DNA of 64,000 nucleotides. Source: Altererythrobacter lutimaris. Its GTDB lineage: Bacteria; Pseudomonadota; Alphaproteobacteria; Sphingomonadales; Sphingomonadaceae. The notes under the pieces are model-generated. The model was not told where the DNA came from. It did no database searches and worked only from the letters and a program-made list of their open reading frames with translations. Both the position numbers and the translations under genes were made by a program. Where the stretch lies: assembly GCF_013371495.1 (NCBI RefSeq), contig NZ_JABWTA010000001.1, positions 930,001 to 994,000 of the forward strand, read 5' to 3'. Shown piece after piece: positions 45,628 through 55,018 of the stretch (positions are counted from its first letter, which is position 1; each line of letters begins with the position of its first letter).

Positions 45628-46153
45628 ACCACTCGCTGCGAAGCAGCGCCCAGTAATACTCATCACACCACCCCAAATGAGTCTTCGCGTTCTTCAGGAA
45701 GTGCGCTTCCCGCCGAAAGCCGAGCTTTTCGAGCACGCGGTTAGACGCGATATTGCGAGGGTCTGTGCTGGCTGTGATGCGGTGGTGATCCTCGTCTTCG
45801 AACAGGTATTGGACAAGGCGATTGGTGCATTCCGAAGCAATGCCGCCACGCTGGATCTCTTTCACTACGGTGTAGCCAATTTCAGACTGCAGTTCACTCG
45901 TGGGAATTGCAACAATGCGCGCGACTAGCGCCCCGCTATCTCGCGACACAGCAGTCCAGCTTCGTCCCTCCCAATCAGGATCGCACAGCCAGTCTGCAAG
46001 TGTACCGACATCTTCAAAAGCCGCATCCCAAAGATAACGGCACTGGTCAGGATCAGAAAAAGTCGGGAAAAGCGCTGCAGCATCATCACGAACTAGCGGC
46101 CGCATGATGAAGCGCTCGGTCTCAAGCGTGGGAATGGACATGTCGCTTGGCAT
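45611..46153 (-). CDS. GNAT-family N-acetyltransferase
   Basis: 180 residues from the ATG at 46151-46153, which overlaps the LysR stop by one base. It resembles RimJ/RimL-type acetyltransferases: IPTLETERFIMRPLVRDDAAALFP at the start, EIGYTVVKEIQRGGIASECTNRLVQYLFED with the acetyl-CoA loop partly altered, then HRITASTDPRNIASNRVLEKLGFRREAH. The substrate is unknown; ribosomal protein or small-molecule acetylation is possible. It is probably co-transcribed with the LysR gene. Confidence 0.9.
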   Translation of the reverse strand: MPSDMSIPTLETERFIMRPLVRDDAAALFPTFSDPDQCRYLWDAAFEDVGTLADWLCDPDWEGRSWTAVSRDSGALVARIVAIPTSELQSEIGYTVVKEIQRGGIASECTNRLVQYLFEDEDHHRITASTDPRNIASNRVLEKLGFRREAHFLKNAKTHLGWCDEYYWALLRSEWSSQAG

Positions 46154-46941
46154 CAGGCTGTCAATTGCGCGACCAGCGCCTTCACCTTTTTCTGCCGCCA
46201 TTGAGGCAGCGGAGCGATCAACCAGTAAGCGCGCTGGCTGGGCTCTGGCTCGCCCACAGCAATAAGCTTGCCACTCGCAAGCGCCTCAGCAGCCAACGGC
46301 AGCGGCAAAACTGTTTTCCCGAGCCCGGCGAGAGCGGAAGACAAGGCTTGGCCGGGATTGCCAACTTGAACGCTTGCCTGCGCGCCCTCCGGCAGGTTCG
46401 CAGTCGGATAGCCGATCCAGGTTTCTGCCGCACCCGGCGCATGAACCGTCACTCGCTCCCCCGGGGCGAGTTGAACACCTTCCAGATCGCCCGGCCCGTC
46501 CACGAGCCGTATCGCAATGTCGAGATTGGCTTCAGTAAAATCTGCGTTTTCGTCCGCCACAAGCTGGTATTGAATACCGGCGTTCTCAGCACTGAATGCT
46601 GCGAGCTTTGGCGCGAGCCATTGCGCATAGAATTCGCGCGGGGCAGCAATCGTGTACCGATCAGAAGCTTGGCCGGCCTGCATTGCCTGCACGCTTTCTT
46701 CAAACCGCAGGAAACCTTCGCGCAACGCATCGAGGCCAGCACAGCCCTCTTCAGTCAGTTCCAGACCTTTGGACGTTCTGCGAAACAGGACTACGCCCAA
46801 ATGATCTTCCAACGCGCGGATCTGCTGACCCACAGCAGCAGGCGTCACAGCAAGCTCATCGGCGGCCCGCGTAAAGCTGAGATGCCGCGCCGCTGCATCG
46901 TAAACGCGCAAAGCATTCAAAGGCAGGTGTGTGCGTTTCAT
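46153..46941 (-). CDS. LysR-family regulator, GcvA-like
   Basis: 262 residues. It begins HLPLNALRVYDAAARHLSFTRAADEL and continues VTPAAVGQQIRALEDHLGVVLF, the winged HTH of GcvA-type LysR proteins. The ligand domain is somewhat short (RYTIAAPREFYAQWLAPKLAAF). Its effector and targets are unknown. It is followed by the acetyltransferase gene with a TGATG junction, so both are likely expressed together. Confidence 0.92.
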   Translation of the reverse strand: MKRTHLPLNALRVYDAAARHLSFTRAADELAVTPAAVGQQIRALEDHLGVVLFRRTSKGLELTEEGCAGLDALREGFLRFEESVQAMQAGQASDRYTIAAPREFYAQWLAPKLAAFSAENAGIQYQLVADENADFTEANLDIAIRLVDGPGDLEGVQLAPGERVTVHAPGAAETWIGYPTANLPEGAQASVQVGNPGQALSSALAGLGKTVLPLPLAAEALASGKLIAVGEPEPSQRAYWLIAPLPQWRQKKVKALVAQLTA

Positions 46942-46996
46942 GTCCGCGCGGCTCTAGTGCGCGGTTTCAATCGCTGCAAGCACCGAGAATGTGGTG

Positions 46997-47395
46997 TCAG
47001 TCTGCTGTCGCAGGTGCTGCAAGCGGGAAGAACGGGATCCGGACTTCCAATGGCTCGCCGTCATCGCGGTTGAAGGTGTAGAACCCTTCCATCGAACCAT
47101 GCGGCGTTGCGAGCGGACACCCGGAGACATAATCATGGCTTTGACCAGGCTCCAGGCGCGGCTGTTCGCCGACAACCCCTTCCCCATCGACATGGCTTAC
47201 ACCGCCTCGTGCGTCGGTAATGCGCCAGTGACGGGTGCGCAGCTTAAGCGCCTCGTGCGAGCCATTTTCAATCCGGATGTGATACACCCAGAACCACTTG
47301 CCCGCATCGGGATGGCTCTGCTCAGGCAGGAAGTTGACTGCAACCCGTACAGTCACGCCTTCAGTGGTGGCGGAATGGTCAAACAGCTCTTTCAT
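46997..47395 (-). CDS. apaG: ApaG domain protein
   Basis: 132 residues, a normal ApaG length. VTVRVAVNFLPEQSHPDAGKWFWVYHIRIEN, LKLRTRHWRITDARG, then GVVGEQPRLEPGQSHDYVSGCPLATPHGSMEG are the family core. ApaG has a fibronectin III-like fold. Its exact role is unsettled, though it is linked to magnesium/cobalt phenotypes in enterobacteria. Confidence 0.95.
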   Translation of the reverse strand: MKELFDHSATTEGVTVRVAVNFLPEQSHPDAGKWFWVYHIRIENGSHEALKLRTRHWRITDARGGVSHVDGEGVVGEQPRLEPGQSHDYVSGCPLATPHGSMEGFYTFNRDDGEPLEVRIPFFPLAAPATAD

Positions 47396-47551
47396 CAGGT
47401 CAAAGGTAGCGATTCATTATTCGCGCTCAAGAGGGTAAAAGCGAATAATCCACTTTGAATTGCGCAGCTGTGACCTGATTGCACACCTTTGATGCGAGCG
47501 GTGCAACAATCACGCGCGGAATCTTGACTGAAGAGCCTGGTTGCTTGTTGC

Positions 47552-48157
47552 TCAGCTTTTAGCGAGTTCTTCGCGGATTTGCTCCAGGCGTTCCTTACCG
47601 AAGAACATTTCCTCACCGACCCAGATTGTCGGAATGCCGAAAGCCCCGCGTTCGACCACCTTATCGGTACTTTCCACCAGCTTCTGTTTCACTTCGTCAC
47701 TACCGGCCCGAGCGATCATGTCACCCGCGTCGAACCCATTCCGGGTGAGAGCTTCTGCAACTGCATCACCATCCGTCACATCGAGGCCTTTCTCCCAGAT
47801 TTCAGGGAGCATGGCGTCGATGAACTGGACCGCGCGTCCATCCTCGTCCGCGGCCACCAGCAAGCGCTGCAACAGGATTGAATTGAACGGGAATTTGGGA
47901 TTCATCTTGAAGCGATCGAGCTGATGCTTGGCGATAAAGCGCTGGAACTCCAGCATGCCGTACTCGACCTTGCCCTTCACATCCTTGTCGCGGATCATCG
48001 GCGGCGCGTTACCGGTCAAGCGGTGCATCCCCGCAAGGAAAGCGGGTAGAATATCGAGCCCGGTATTGGTCTCGCGCAGCAAGTCTCGCAGCGGGTACCA
48101 GATGAGATAGGCATTCGGGCTCACAAAATCGAACACCAGTTCCACACGTTGAGACAT
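47552..48157 (-). CDS. DsbA-like 2-hydroxychromene-2-carboxylate isomerase family protein
   Basis: 201 residues with the thioredoxin-like kappa-GST fold. VELVFDFVSPNAYLIWYPL carries the serine that replaces the catalytic cysteine of DsbA. FPFNSILLQRLLVAADEDG is the helical insert, and the end GAFGIPTIWVGEEMFFGKERLEQI holds the cis-proline loop. Relatives isomerise chromene carboxylates in aromatic degradation, but many are glutathione-dependent enzymes of unknown substrate. No aromatic pathway is adjacent, so the substrate is open. Confidence 0.88.
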   Translation of the reverse strand: MSQRVELVFDFVSPNAYLIWYPLRDLLRETNTGLDILPAFLAGMHRLTGNAPPMIRDKDVKGKVEYGMLEFQRFIAKHQLDRFKMNPKFPFNSILLQRLLVAADEDGRAVQFIDAMLPEIWEKGLDVTDGDAVAEALTRNGFDAGDMIARAGSDEVKQKLVESTDKVVERGAFGIPTIWVGEEMFFGKERLEQIREELAKS

Positions 48158-48206
48158 TCTATTTCCTCCCCTGTCGCTGCGACTTCGCGACCAGCGGCCC
48201 GTTAAC

Positions 48207-49412
48207 TCAAAAGCCGGCTGCTTTTAGCGCCTGGTCCATATCTTCCTTGAGGTCTTCTAGGTCCTCAAGCCCCACATTGATGCGCAGCAAGCCTTCCGTG
48301 ACGCCCATGTCCGCACGTCCGTCCTCGCTCATCCCGGCATGCGTGCTGCTTGCCGGGTGACACATCAGGCTGCGGGAATCGCCGATATTGTTCGAGATGT
48401 CGATGAGCTTAAGCGCATCGAGCAGTGCGAAAGCTTTTTCGCGGCTCCCCACATCAAAAGCAAAAATTGGCCCAGTCGCGCTCATCTGCTGTGTCGCGAG
48501 TGCATGGCGCGGGTGGCTTGGCAAACCGGGATGCAACATCTGCGGCACACGCGCCTCGATAAACGTTCCTAACTCGACTGCGCTCGCGCTTTGATGATGC
48601 GCGCGCATGGAAAGCGTCTCCAGCCCCTTCAGCACCACCCAGGCATTGAACGGAGCGAGATTCGGTCCGGTATTGCGCTGGAATGGCAGCAAGACTTCAT
48701 TGATCCACTCCTCGCTCCCGCACACAGCGCCGGCGAGCACTCTGCCCTGCCCGTCCATGAGCTTGGTGGCGGAGTAAGCGACAACATCCGCGCCAAAGTC
48801 CATCGGCTTTTGAAGCGCCGCTGTAGCAAATGCATTATCGACGACAGTCGTGATGCCGTGCGCTTTGGCAAGGTCGCAGACATGTCTCAGATCGACGATA
48901 TCGAGCGTCGGATTGGCAGGGGTTTCAAAGAAAAAGGCCTTGGTATTGGGCTTGATCGCCGCTTCCCATGCCGCATCATCCGCGCTGTCGATAACCGTCG
49001 TATCGATCCCCCATTTGGGGAGCAAATTGTCGACAAGCCAGCGGCACGAGCCAAAGGCCGCTTTCGCCGCGACAACATGATCGCCGGTTTCAAGCTGGCA
49101 AAGCAATGCGGTTGTCATCGCTGCCATACCGGAGGCTTGCGCCCGGCAAGCCTCTGCTCCTTCCATGAGAGCAATCCGCTCCTCCAGCATCGCAACCGTA
49201 GGGTTCTGCAGCCGCGAATAGGTCATGCCGTCAGCTTCACCGGCAAAGCGGTCAGCCACGGTCTGAGCGTTGTCGTAAGTATAGCCCGAGGTGAGGAACA
49301 ACGCCTCGCTCGTCTCGCCATGTTCGCTGCGCCATGTGCCGCCGCGAACGGCCTGCGTTGCGGGGCGCCAATTGCGGGTCTCAGCCCTGTCGGTTCCGGT
49401 CGTCTTTTTCAT
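48207..49412 (-). CDS. metZ: O-succinylhomoserine sulfhydrylase
   Basis: 401 residues of the Cys/Met metabolism PLP family. The PLP lysine is K217 in YSATKLMDGQGR. EALFLTSGYTYDNAQTV, MTYSRLQNPTVAMLEERIALMEGAE and VNVGLEDLEDLKEDMDQAL are typical of MetZ. It makes homocysteine from O-succinylhomoserine and sulfide in methionine synthesis. No other met gene is adjacent. Confidence 0.93.
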   Translation of the reverse strand: MKKTTGTDRAETRNWRPATQAVRGGTWRSEHGETSEALFLTSGYTYDNAQTVADRFAGEADGMTYSRLQNPTVAMLEERIALMEGAEACRAQASGMAAMTTALLCQLETGDHVVAAKAAFGSCRWLVDNLLPKWGIDTTVIDSADDAAWEAAIKPNTKAFFFETPANPTLDIVDLRHVCDLAKAHGITTVVDNAFATAALQKPMDFGADVVAYSATKLMDGQGRVLAGAVCGSEEWINEVLLPFQRNTGPNLAPFNAWVVLKGLETLSMRAHHQSASAVELGTFIEARVPQMLHPGLPSHPRHALATQQMSATGPIFAFDVGSREKAFALLDALKLIDISNNIGDSRSLMCHPASSTHAGMSEDGRADMGVTEGLLRINVGLEDLEDLKEDMDQALKAAGF

Positions 49413-49455
49413 CTTGAGGCCCGTCTAGGCGGCTCGGATGTATGGAGCAAGAAAG

Positions 49456-50007
49456 TTAGAGCCCGCTGGCATCGATACCATCATGAGCAATCTTAGCCCT
49501 GCCGATTGCGGTCAGCATTTGTGTGCCTTCGATCAGCGTTAGAAGGTACTGCGCCCCACCCTTGGGATCGGGATCGTCCGCGGGCATATGCTCTTCCAGC
49601 CAACCTAACAGCCGATCCATTATCGCCTGGGCCGGCTCGCGGTACCCATTGTAGTTCCTCGCGCTTCCGGCAACGATTTCCCACCATAAAGCCAGAAACG
49701 GCTCCATCGACGAGTCGCCTGTCATGGCCAGAATTCGTTGCAGACATTCTTCACGGGTTTGTGGGGGCTCGCCTCCAAAACTCTTATCAAGCTCTGCCGC
49801 GTAGATCTCTGCGATATATGCGAGCGTATCGGCAATAAGCCGCTCCTTGTTACCGAAATGATAGATCAGCATCCGGTCGCTGGTTTGCGCGGCCTTCGCG
49901 AGCGGTCGCAGGCTGGCGGCTTGCAATCCATTATCCAAAACGAATTTTGCGAGTTTGGGCAGCAGGCTTTCACGAGACATTTCAGTGCTTTTCAGCGTTT
50001 CGTCCAT
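49456..50007 (-). CDS. TetR-family repressor
   Basis: 183 residues from the ATG at 50005-50007, with AAGGG just upstream; an ATG at 49980 is possible. A longer frame would run through the operator and was rejected. The N-terminal HTH includes LRPLAKAAQTSDRMLIYHFGNKERLI. The C-terminal ligand domain is variable. It is divergent from the membrane-protein gene at 50082, and the 75 bases between them are largely taken up by matching inverted repeats, so it very probably represses both genes. Confidence 0.92.
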   Translation of the reverse strand: MDETLKSTEMSRESLLPKLAKFVLDNGLQAASLRPLAKAAQTSDRMLIYHFGNKERLIADTLAYIAEIYAAELDKSFGGEPPQTREECLQRILAMTGDSSMEPFLALWWEIVAGSARNYNGYREPAQAIMDRLLGWLEEHMPADDPDPKGGAQYLLTLIEGTQMLTAIGRAKIAHDGIDASGL

Positions 50008-50014
50008 GTCGCCC

Positions 50015-50063
50015 TTGTAGCAGTCGCTACATGGCGCTACAAGTGATGTAGCGACTGCTACAA
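50015..50063. promoter_or_regulatory. Large TetR-type operator between divergent genes
   Basis: TTGTAGCAGTCGCTACAT (50015-50032) is inverted exactly at 50046-50063. Each arm is itself a GTAGC-N4-GCTAC palindrome (50017-50030 and 50048-50061), with centres 31 bases apart, about three helix turns. A third palindrome, CGCTAC-N7-GTAGCG (50035-50053), spans the middle. This suits two cooperative TetR dimers or a shared looped complex covering both start regions. Confidence 0.8.
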
Positions 50064-50081
50064 AAAAGGAGGGAACAGATC

Positions 50082-50474
50082 GTGTCATCTTATGAAATCC
50101 TCGCACTGAGCGGCCTTGTGATTACGATGCTGGCGCTTGTGATGATCGTGCTAAGCAAGCAGCAAACTGGCTCGTATCTCCTTGCCTCCATGCTTTCGGC
50201 AGGCTTCGGCGCCTACAGCGTTGTCACTGTGTATCGAGAGGGACTGCTGACTGTCTGGACCAACCACACACAGAACCTTTGGGGTATCCAAGTCTGGTGG
50301 GATCTGCTGTTCGCAGTTGCTATCGCATTCGTTTTCATCGTCCCGCGGGCACGGCAAGTCGGCATGAGTATACCGGTTTGGGCACTCCTAGTGGCTTCTA
50401 CCGCCAGCATTGCATTACTCGCCATGATTGCGCGTCTATTCTGGCTTGAGCATCAGCTCGATGCGCCTGAATAG
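50082..50474 (+). CDS. Small four-helix membrane protein under TetR control
   Basis: 130 residues from a GTG at 50082, supported by AAGGAGG 8 bases ahead. Four hydrophobic helices (near 3-22, 25-45, 60-82, 93-117) suggest an inner-membrane protein. A hydrophilic stretch NHTQNLWGIQVWWD lies between helices two and three. No family was recognised. The divergent repressor and its operator suggest an inducible membrane function such as response to a small hydrophobic molecule (inference). Confidence 0.85.
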   Translation: MSSYEILALSGLVITMLALVMIVLSKQQTGSYLLASMLSAGFGAYSVVTVYREGLLTVWTNHTQNLWGIQVWWDLLFAVAIAFVFIVPRARQVGMSIPVWALLVASTASIALLAMIARLFWLEHQLDAPE

Positions 50475-50532
50475 AGCCGAGACAACGCTCCATCTTGCCG
50501 AGGCAATAGGACCGCACTAAGCCCTCACAGGC

Positions 50533-51840
50533 ATGGACAACGCGACCACATCAACCGAGGCAAATCAGAGTGATGTGGCCGCGCGCGAACGTGATCCGGT
50601 AATGGTCAGCGGCATTCTTGCTGTCGCATTCGCGGCCCTCGCAGCAATCCGCCTGACTGTCCCTGAAAGCTTCTATTTCGATGAAGTGCATTACGTGCCC
50701 GCCGCGCGCGAGATGCTCCAAGACGGCGTGTACCGCAATCAAGAGCACCCGATATTTGGCAAGCAAATGATCGCCTTGGGCATGGTGATCTTTGGCGATG
50801 GCGCATTGGGCTGGCGAATCATGTCGCTGTTCGCGGGAACACTCGCGCTGTTTGCCAGCATGCGCGCGCTGTGGTTTGCAAGCCAGTCGCGCTTTGCCAG
50901 CATCGCCTTCGGGATACTGCTTACGAGCGGGTTTATCCTGTTCGTGCAGTCGCGCATTGCGATGCTGGATATCTTCATGGTGAGCGCTTTGGCCGTCGCT
51001 GCGTGGCAATTCGCAGCAGCAATACGCGAACCTGAAAGCGGCCGATGGCGGCTTGCCGTTACCGGTGTCGCGCTCGGTCTTGCGATAGCCAGCAAATGGA
51101 ACGCGGTCCCGCTTGCGATCCTGCCGGGCCTCGCTTTCCTTGTTGCCCGTATTGCCGCGCACCGGCGCAGGCTCATCATGAGCTCCAGAGGCATTCCTGT
51201 GCCGGGCATTTCCCTATGGGAAGCTACAATCTGGTTGGGAGTGATTCCACTCGCTGTCTACGCGGCCACGTTCTTGCCGGTCTGGACAATGAACGGCTCG
51301 CCTTTGGCGGCGGGCGGCCTCTTCGCAATGCATGTTCACATGCTCGAGTTGCAAACCCAGATCCTGAAAGCGCACCCCTATCAGAGCACACTTGCCGACT
51401 GGATCGTGAACTGGAGGGCGATCTGGTATCTCTATGAGCCGGTCGACGGGACCCAGCGTGGCATCATGCTTATCGGCAATCCGCTGACGATGCTGCTCGG
51501 TTTGCCCGCGCTGTTCTGGTGTGCGCTCAGCGGGATTCGCACGAACAACTGGACAAAGCTGGCAGTCGTAGTCGGATATCTCGCGAGCATCAGCCTGTGG
51601 GTCTTCGCGGAGAAATCCGTCCAGTTCTACTATCATTACTTTGCGCCGAGCTGCTTTCTGCTCGCCGCGTTATCGCTCGCACTCGACGCCTTGTGGCAAA
51701 GCAGCAGGCGCGCCATCGCGGGCGGCGTCCTGCTTGCAAGCATCGCGGTGTTCGCTTGGTTCTATCCGATCCTGTCCGCCGCGCCTCTTGAAGACAAGAG
51801 CAGCTTTGGGACTTACACCTGGCTCGATAGCTGGCGCTAA
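50533..51840 (+). CDS. PMT-type glycosyltransferase (lipid-linked sugar to protein)
   Basis: 435 residues with many membrane helices. FYFDEVHYVPAAREML is the Asp-Glu motif of protein O-mannosyltransferases (GT39). EHPIFGKQMIALGM and later LGLAIASKWNAVPLAILPG and WYLYEP also fit the PMT family. Bacterial relatives transfer mannose from a polyprenol phosphate carrier to exported proteins. The convergent GT2-GtrA gene could supply that polyprenol-linked sugar. Protein targets could include surface proteins of this genome, but nothing in the sequence names them. Confidence 0.88.
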   Translation: MDNATTSTEANQSDVAARERDPVMVSGILAVAFAALAAIRLTVPESFYFDEVHYVPAAREMLQDGVYRNQEHPIFGKQMIALGMVIFGDGALGWRIMSLFAGTLALFASMRALWFASQSRFASIAFGILLTSGFILFVQSRIAMLDIFMVSALAVAAWQFAAAIREPESGRWRLAVTGVALGLAIASKWNAVPLAILPGLAFLVARIAAHRRRLIMSSRGIPVPGISLWEATIWLGVIPLAVYAATFLPVWTMNGSPLAAGGLFAMHVHMLELQTQILKAHPYQSTLADWIVNWRAIWYLYEPVDGTQRGIMLIGNPLTMLLGLPALFWCALSGIRTNNWTKLAVVVGYLASISLWVFAEKSVQFYYHYFAPSCFLLAALSLALDALWQSSRRAIAGGVLLASIAVFAWFYPILSAAPLEDKSSFGTYTWLDSWR

Positions 51841-51849
51841 GCCCTGGCC

Positions 51850-53001
51850 TTAGAAACGGCCCCAGACAAAGCGGCTCGAAAGCGCGTAGTTCCAGACTGA
51901 ACCAACCAGGATCCCGGCAAGCGCTGCGAAGACCCACAACAGGCCCTGCGATTCAAGGAAAGTTGCAATGGCGACGTTTGCAAAGCCTCCAACAGCGCAG
52001 GTCAGACAGAAGCCGATCCAGCCTTTGAACATGGCGCCTGCGCCTTTGATGCGTTGATCGCGGTAAGTCAGCCAATTGTTAAGCAGAAAGTTGAAGCTCA
52101 TCGCACTGATCACAGCAATGGCCTGGCCAATAGTGAAGGCCTTGTCGAAGACGAACAACACGCTCGCAAGCACAGCCATGTGGACGAGGACGCCCATCGC
52201 GCCGACTGTACCGAACAGTGCGAAGCGCGTGGGAATAACCTTGCCGAAGGTCTTGTCGTAAAGCCCTGCCAGAAAATCGAACGCAATCGCACGGTCCAGC
52301 TTACTTTCGCCTTCGCGGCGCGCAGAAAAGTTCAAGGGAAATTCCTTCACAGACAGTGTCTCTTCTGAAGTCGCCAGCAGGTCGAGCAGGATCTTGAAAC
52401 CGATCCCGGACAAACGCGGGACAAGCTGGCGTGCGCGAGCCGATTCCAGCATGAAATAGCCGCTCATCGGATCGCTCAGCTCAACGCCGGTCATCTTGCG
52501 CGCGATGGAGTTCGCCATACCGGAGAGCTTCTCGCGCTCGGGCTGCGCCCAGTCTTCCGTGCTCGCACCCGGAGCAAATCGCGAAGCGACTGCCACTTGC
52601 GCTTCGCCGCCTTTTAGCGCTGCGAGCATCTTGGGCAGCAAGTTGGGATCGTGTTGGTGGTCTGCGTCCATCACTGCAACAAAGGGAGCAGCGGTCGCGC
52701 AAAATCCTTCGATAGCGGCGCTGGCCAGACCTCTGCGTCCGATCCGCTGAATGACGCGCACCCGGCCGTCGGACAAAGCAATGCGACGCGCTTCATCCGC
52801 TGTGCCGTCAGCAGAATTATCGTCAACGATCAGCACTTCCCAACCGGAAACACCAAGCGCATTTTCGATACGTTCGACCAAAGGCTCCAGATTGCCCCGC
52901 TCGTTCAGAGTGGGTAAAATGATTGCCAGCTCAAGGGCTTGCTCTGCTTTTCGTGCGGCTTCGCTTAGCGTTGACTGCGTCATTTCCATGACAAACGCCA
53001 T
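51850..53001 (-). CDS. GT2 polyprenol-phosphate glycosyltransferase fused to GtrA domain
   Basis: 383 residues. The N-terminal GT2 domain (about 25-250) resembles dolichol-phosphate mannose synthase: [69 protein letters not shown] GtrA-like domain of four helices follows ([22 protein letters not shown] to [11 protein letters not shown]). Together they would make and flip a polyprenol-linked sugar. It converges with the PMT gene, 9 bases between stops, which suggests one glycosylation pathway (inference). It lies 13 bases after leuB. Confidence 0.92.
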   Translation of the reverse strand: MAFVMEMTQSTLSEAARKAEQALELAIILPTLNERGNLEPLVERIENALGVSGWEVLIVDDNSADGTADEARRIALSDGRVRVIQRIGRRGLASAAIEGFCATAAPFVAVMDADHQHDPNLLPKMLAALKGGEAQVAVASRFAPGASTEDWAQPEREKLSGMANSIARKMTGVELSDPMSGYFMLESARARQLVPRLSGIGFKILLDLLATSEETLSVKEFPLNFSARREGESKLDRAIAFDFLAGLYDKTFGKVIPTRFALFGTVGAMGVLVHMAVLASVLFVFDKAFTIGQAIAVISAMSFNFLLNNWLTYRDQRIKGAGAMFKGWIGFCLTCAVGGFANVAIATFLESQGLLWVFAALAGILVGSVWNYALSSRFVWGRF

Positions 53002-53014
53002 TACGGCGAAAATC

Positions 53015-54085
53015 TCAAGATGTGGTTACCAGTCTGCTAACCACAGCATCGCCGATTTCGCTTGTTCGAGCGTTGCCGCCCAAGTCCCCGCCGAGCACGC
53101 CGTCGACCAGAGCGGAGGCAACTGCAGTTTCAATACGATCCGCTTCCGCGTCGAGACCAAAGGAATGCCGCAGCATCATCGCCGCCGATAGGATTGTTGC
53201 CATCGGGTTGGCTTTGCCTTGTCCGGCAATGTCGGGCGCGCTGCCATGGATTGGCTCATACAGGCCAAAAGTTCCGTATTGCGTGGTCCGTTCGCCCAAT
53301 GAAGCGCTGGCCAGCAAACCAATCGAGCCAACGCACATGCTCGCTTGATCAGACAGAATATCGCCGAACAGATTGCCGGTAAGTACGACGTCGAGCGCGC
53401 CTGGAGCCTTCACAAGCTGCATAGCGGCATTGTCGACATACATGTGCTCTAACGCGATATCGGGATACTTAGTCGCCACCTCTTCGACGACTTCCCGCCA
53501 CAAGCGGCTGGTTTCCAGCACATTGGCCTTGTCGACGCTGGTTACATGCTTGGCGCGCCCCGCTGCCGTCTGGAAAGCGATGTGAGCGATCCTGCGTACT
53601 TCATCCTCTGCGTAGTTCATGCGGTCCCAGCCCTCGCGGCGACCATCGGGCAGGATTTCGCGGCTTTTTTCGCCGAAATAGACATCGCCGGTCAGCTCGC
53701 GCACGATAACCATGTCGATATCGCGCGCGACATCAGGCTTCAGCGCAGACATGTCCTCCAGGCCGGCAAAGGCTTTCGCAGGGCGCAAATTGGCAAAGAG
53801 GCCGAGCTCTTTGCGCAGCCCAAGCACGGCCTGTTCAGGGCGCAAATGCCTCTCGATGTCGTCGCAGGATGGATCACCAACTGCACCAAAGAGAATGGCA
53901 TCTGATGAACGCGCAAGCTCAAGCGTTTCAGGCGGAAGCGGGTGGCCCTTCGCGCGATAACCGGCAGCGCCAACTTCGCCATGCACCAGCTCGATACCGT
54001 CAAGGCCGAGCGCATCGAGCACTTTCAAAGCTTCTGCGGTGACTTCGGTACCGATCCCGTCACCGGGCAGGACTGCTATCTTCAT
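53015..54085 (-). CDS. leuB: 3-isopropylmalate dehydrogenase
   Basis: 356 residues, family-typical. It begins [20 protein letters not shown]. The substrate loop [13 protein letters not shown] and the metal/NAD region [32 protein letters not shown] followed by [19 protein letters not shown] are intact. It oxidises and decarboxylates 3-isopropylmalate in leucine synthesis. Other leu genes are not in view, although ilvE lies 3.5 kb away. It lies 10 bases downstream of recO. Confidence 0.97.
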   Translation of the reverse strand: MKIAVLPGDGIGTEVTAEALKVLDALGLDGIELVHGEVGAAGYRAKGHPLPPETLELARSSDAILFGAVGDPSCDDIERHLRPEQAVLGLRKELGLFANLRPAKAFAGLEDMSALKPDVARDIDMVIVRELTGDVYFGEKSREILPDGRREGWDRMNYAEDEVRRIAHIAFQTAAGRAKHVTSVDKANVLETSRLWREVVEEVATKYPDIALEHMYVDNAAMQLVKAPGALDVVLTGNLFGDILSDQASMCVGSIGLLASASLGERTTQYGTFGLYEPIHGSAPDIAGQGKANPMATILSAAMMLRHSFGLDAEADRIETAVASALVDGVLGGDLGGNARTSEIGDAVVSRLVTTS

Positions 54086-54095
54086 GCGATTTGTC

Positions 54096-54698
54096 TCACG
54101 TCATCATGCGGGCGAGCCGCTCTTCCAGCATTGTCCGCGCCGCCATAACATCGCCGCGCCTGTCAGCAAGCAGGTACTGCGCAAGCGGCCCGCGAAGTTG
54201 TTGGACCGCCCCAAGCAAATCTTCGAGTGTGTCGGACACTTCAGGCCGGTCGCTGCCATAGCCAAGCTCTCGCAGGAGCAGACTTTCATAGCCGATCAGC
54301 CCCGGAAGCCATTGTCTGGCCGACGGCGCATTGCACAGCGCATCGAGCAGCGCGCCGAGAGCTGAATAAAGCGAAGGATAGGGATTGCGTTCGGGCAGTG
54401 CGGTGGCAGTCAGCGCACAAACCCATTGGATCGCCGCTGCAGTAAGGGGCTCGCTGAGCCACGGCCCGCGACTTTCAACCAGTTCGACTTTCAGGAACGG
54501 CAGCTGGCTGTGCGAGCGAGCGCGCAGGTCTGCTTCGACAAGATTGCCGGGTATCAAGACAGGGCGGAGCGTCCGCCCTCGCCCGCCAGCAACATAGCCA
54601 GCGACCAATCCGTACTCTTCGGTCAGCAGCCGCGCGATGGACGCGGTTTCGCCATGCGCTCTGCTTGCAAGAAGAATGGCAGGCGCGCGCAGCTGCAC
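54096..54698 (-). CDS. recO: DNA repair protein RecO, short form
   Basis: 200 residues. The N-terminal OB fold is recognised by RAPAILLASRAHGETASIARLLTEEYG and GLVAGYVAGGRGRTLRPVLIPGN; the helical C-terminal half includes GLIGYESLLLRELGYG. RecO loads RecA on gapped DNA with RecF and RecR. It is shorter than the roughly 240 residues of many RecO proteins, and the four-cysteine zinc motif expected after GYG is missing. That loss is known in some lineages. Confidence 0.92.
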   Translation of the reverse strand: MQLRAPAILLASRAHGETASIARLLTEEYGLVAGYVAGGRGRTLRPVLIPGNLVEADLRARSHSQLPFLKVELVESRGPWLSEPLTAAAIQWVCALTATALPERNPYPSLYSALGALLDALCNAPSARQWLPGLIGYESLLLRELGYGSDRPEVSDTLEDLLGAVQQLRGPLAQYLLADRRGDVMAARTMLEERLARMMT

Positions 54699-54716
54699 CG
54701 CCTTACCCTACCGCGA

Positions 54717-54968
54717 CTATTTGCTTGCGAGTTTGGCTTCGAGCTCGGCAATCCGCTCAGCCAGCGCTTCGTTCTCTTCGCGTGCTTTGGCAGCCATGGC
54801 CTTGACGGTGTCGAACTCTTCACGCGTTACAAAATCCATACCGCCCATCGCTTCTTTCAAGCGGTCGCGCGCGCTCTCGCGAGCTTCGCGCGTCATGCCG
54901 GCAAAGGTACCAGCCGCGCTGTTAGCGAGTTTGACGAAATCGGCGATCATTGGGTTCTGACTTTGCAT
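54717..54968 (-). CDS. UbiK/BMFP-family accessory protein
   Basis: 83 residues from the ATG at 54966-54968 (MQSQNPMIADFVKLANSAAG). An N-terminal amphipathic helix, then FVTREEFDTVKAMAAKAREENEALAERIAELEAKLA, a coiled coil, match the YqiC/UbiK family. These trimeric proteins assist ubiquinone synthesis and can fuse membranes in vitro. It lies upstream of recO on the same strand with an 18-base gap. Confidence 0.92.
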   Translation of the reverse strand: MQSQNPMIADFVKLANSAAGTFAGMTREARESARDRLKEAMGGMDFVTREEFDTVKAMAAKAREENEALAERIAELEAKLASK

Positions 54969-55018
54969 GGTGTTCAAATGGCGATGCAAGGCCGGAATAG
55001 CAAGAGGGTTGAAACAAT

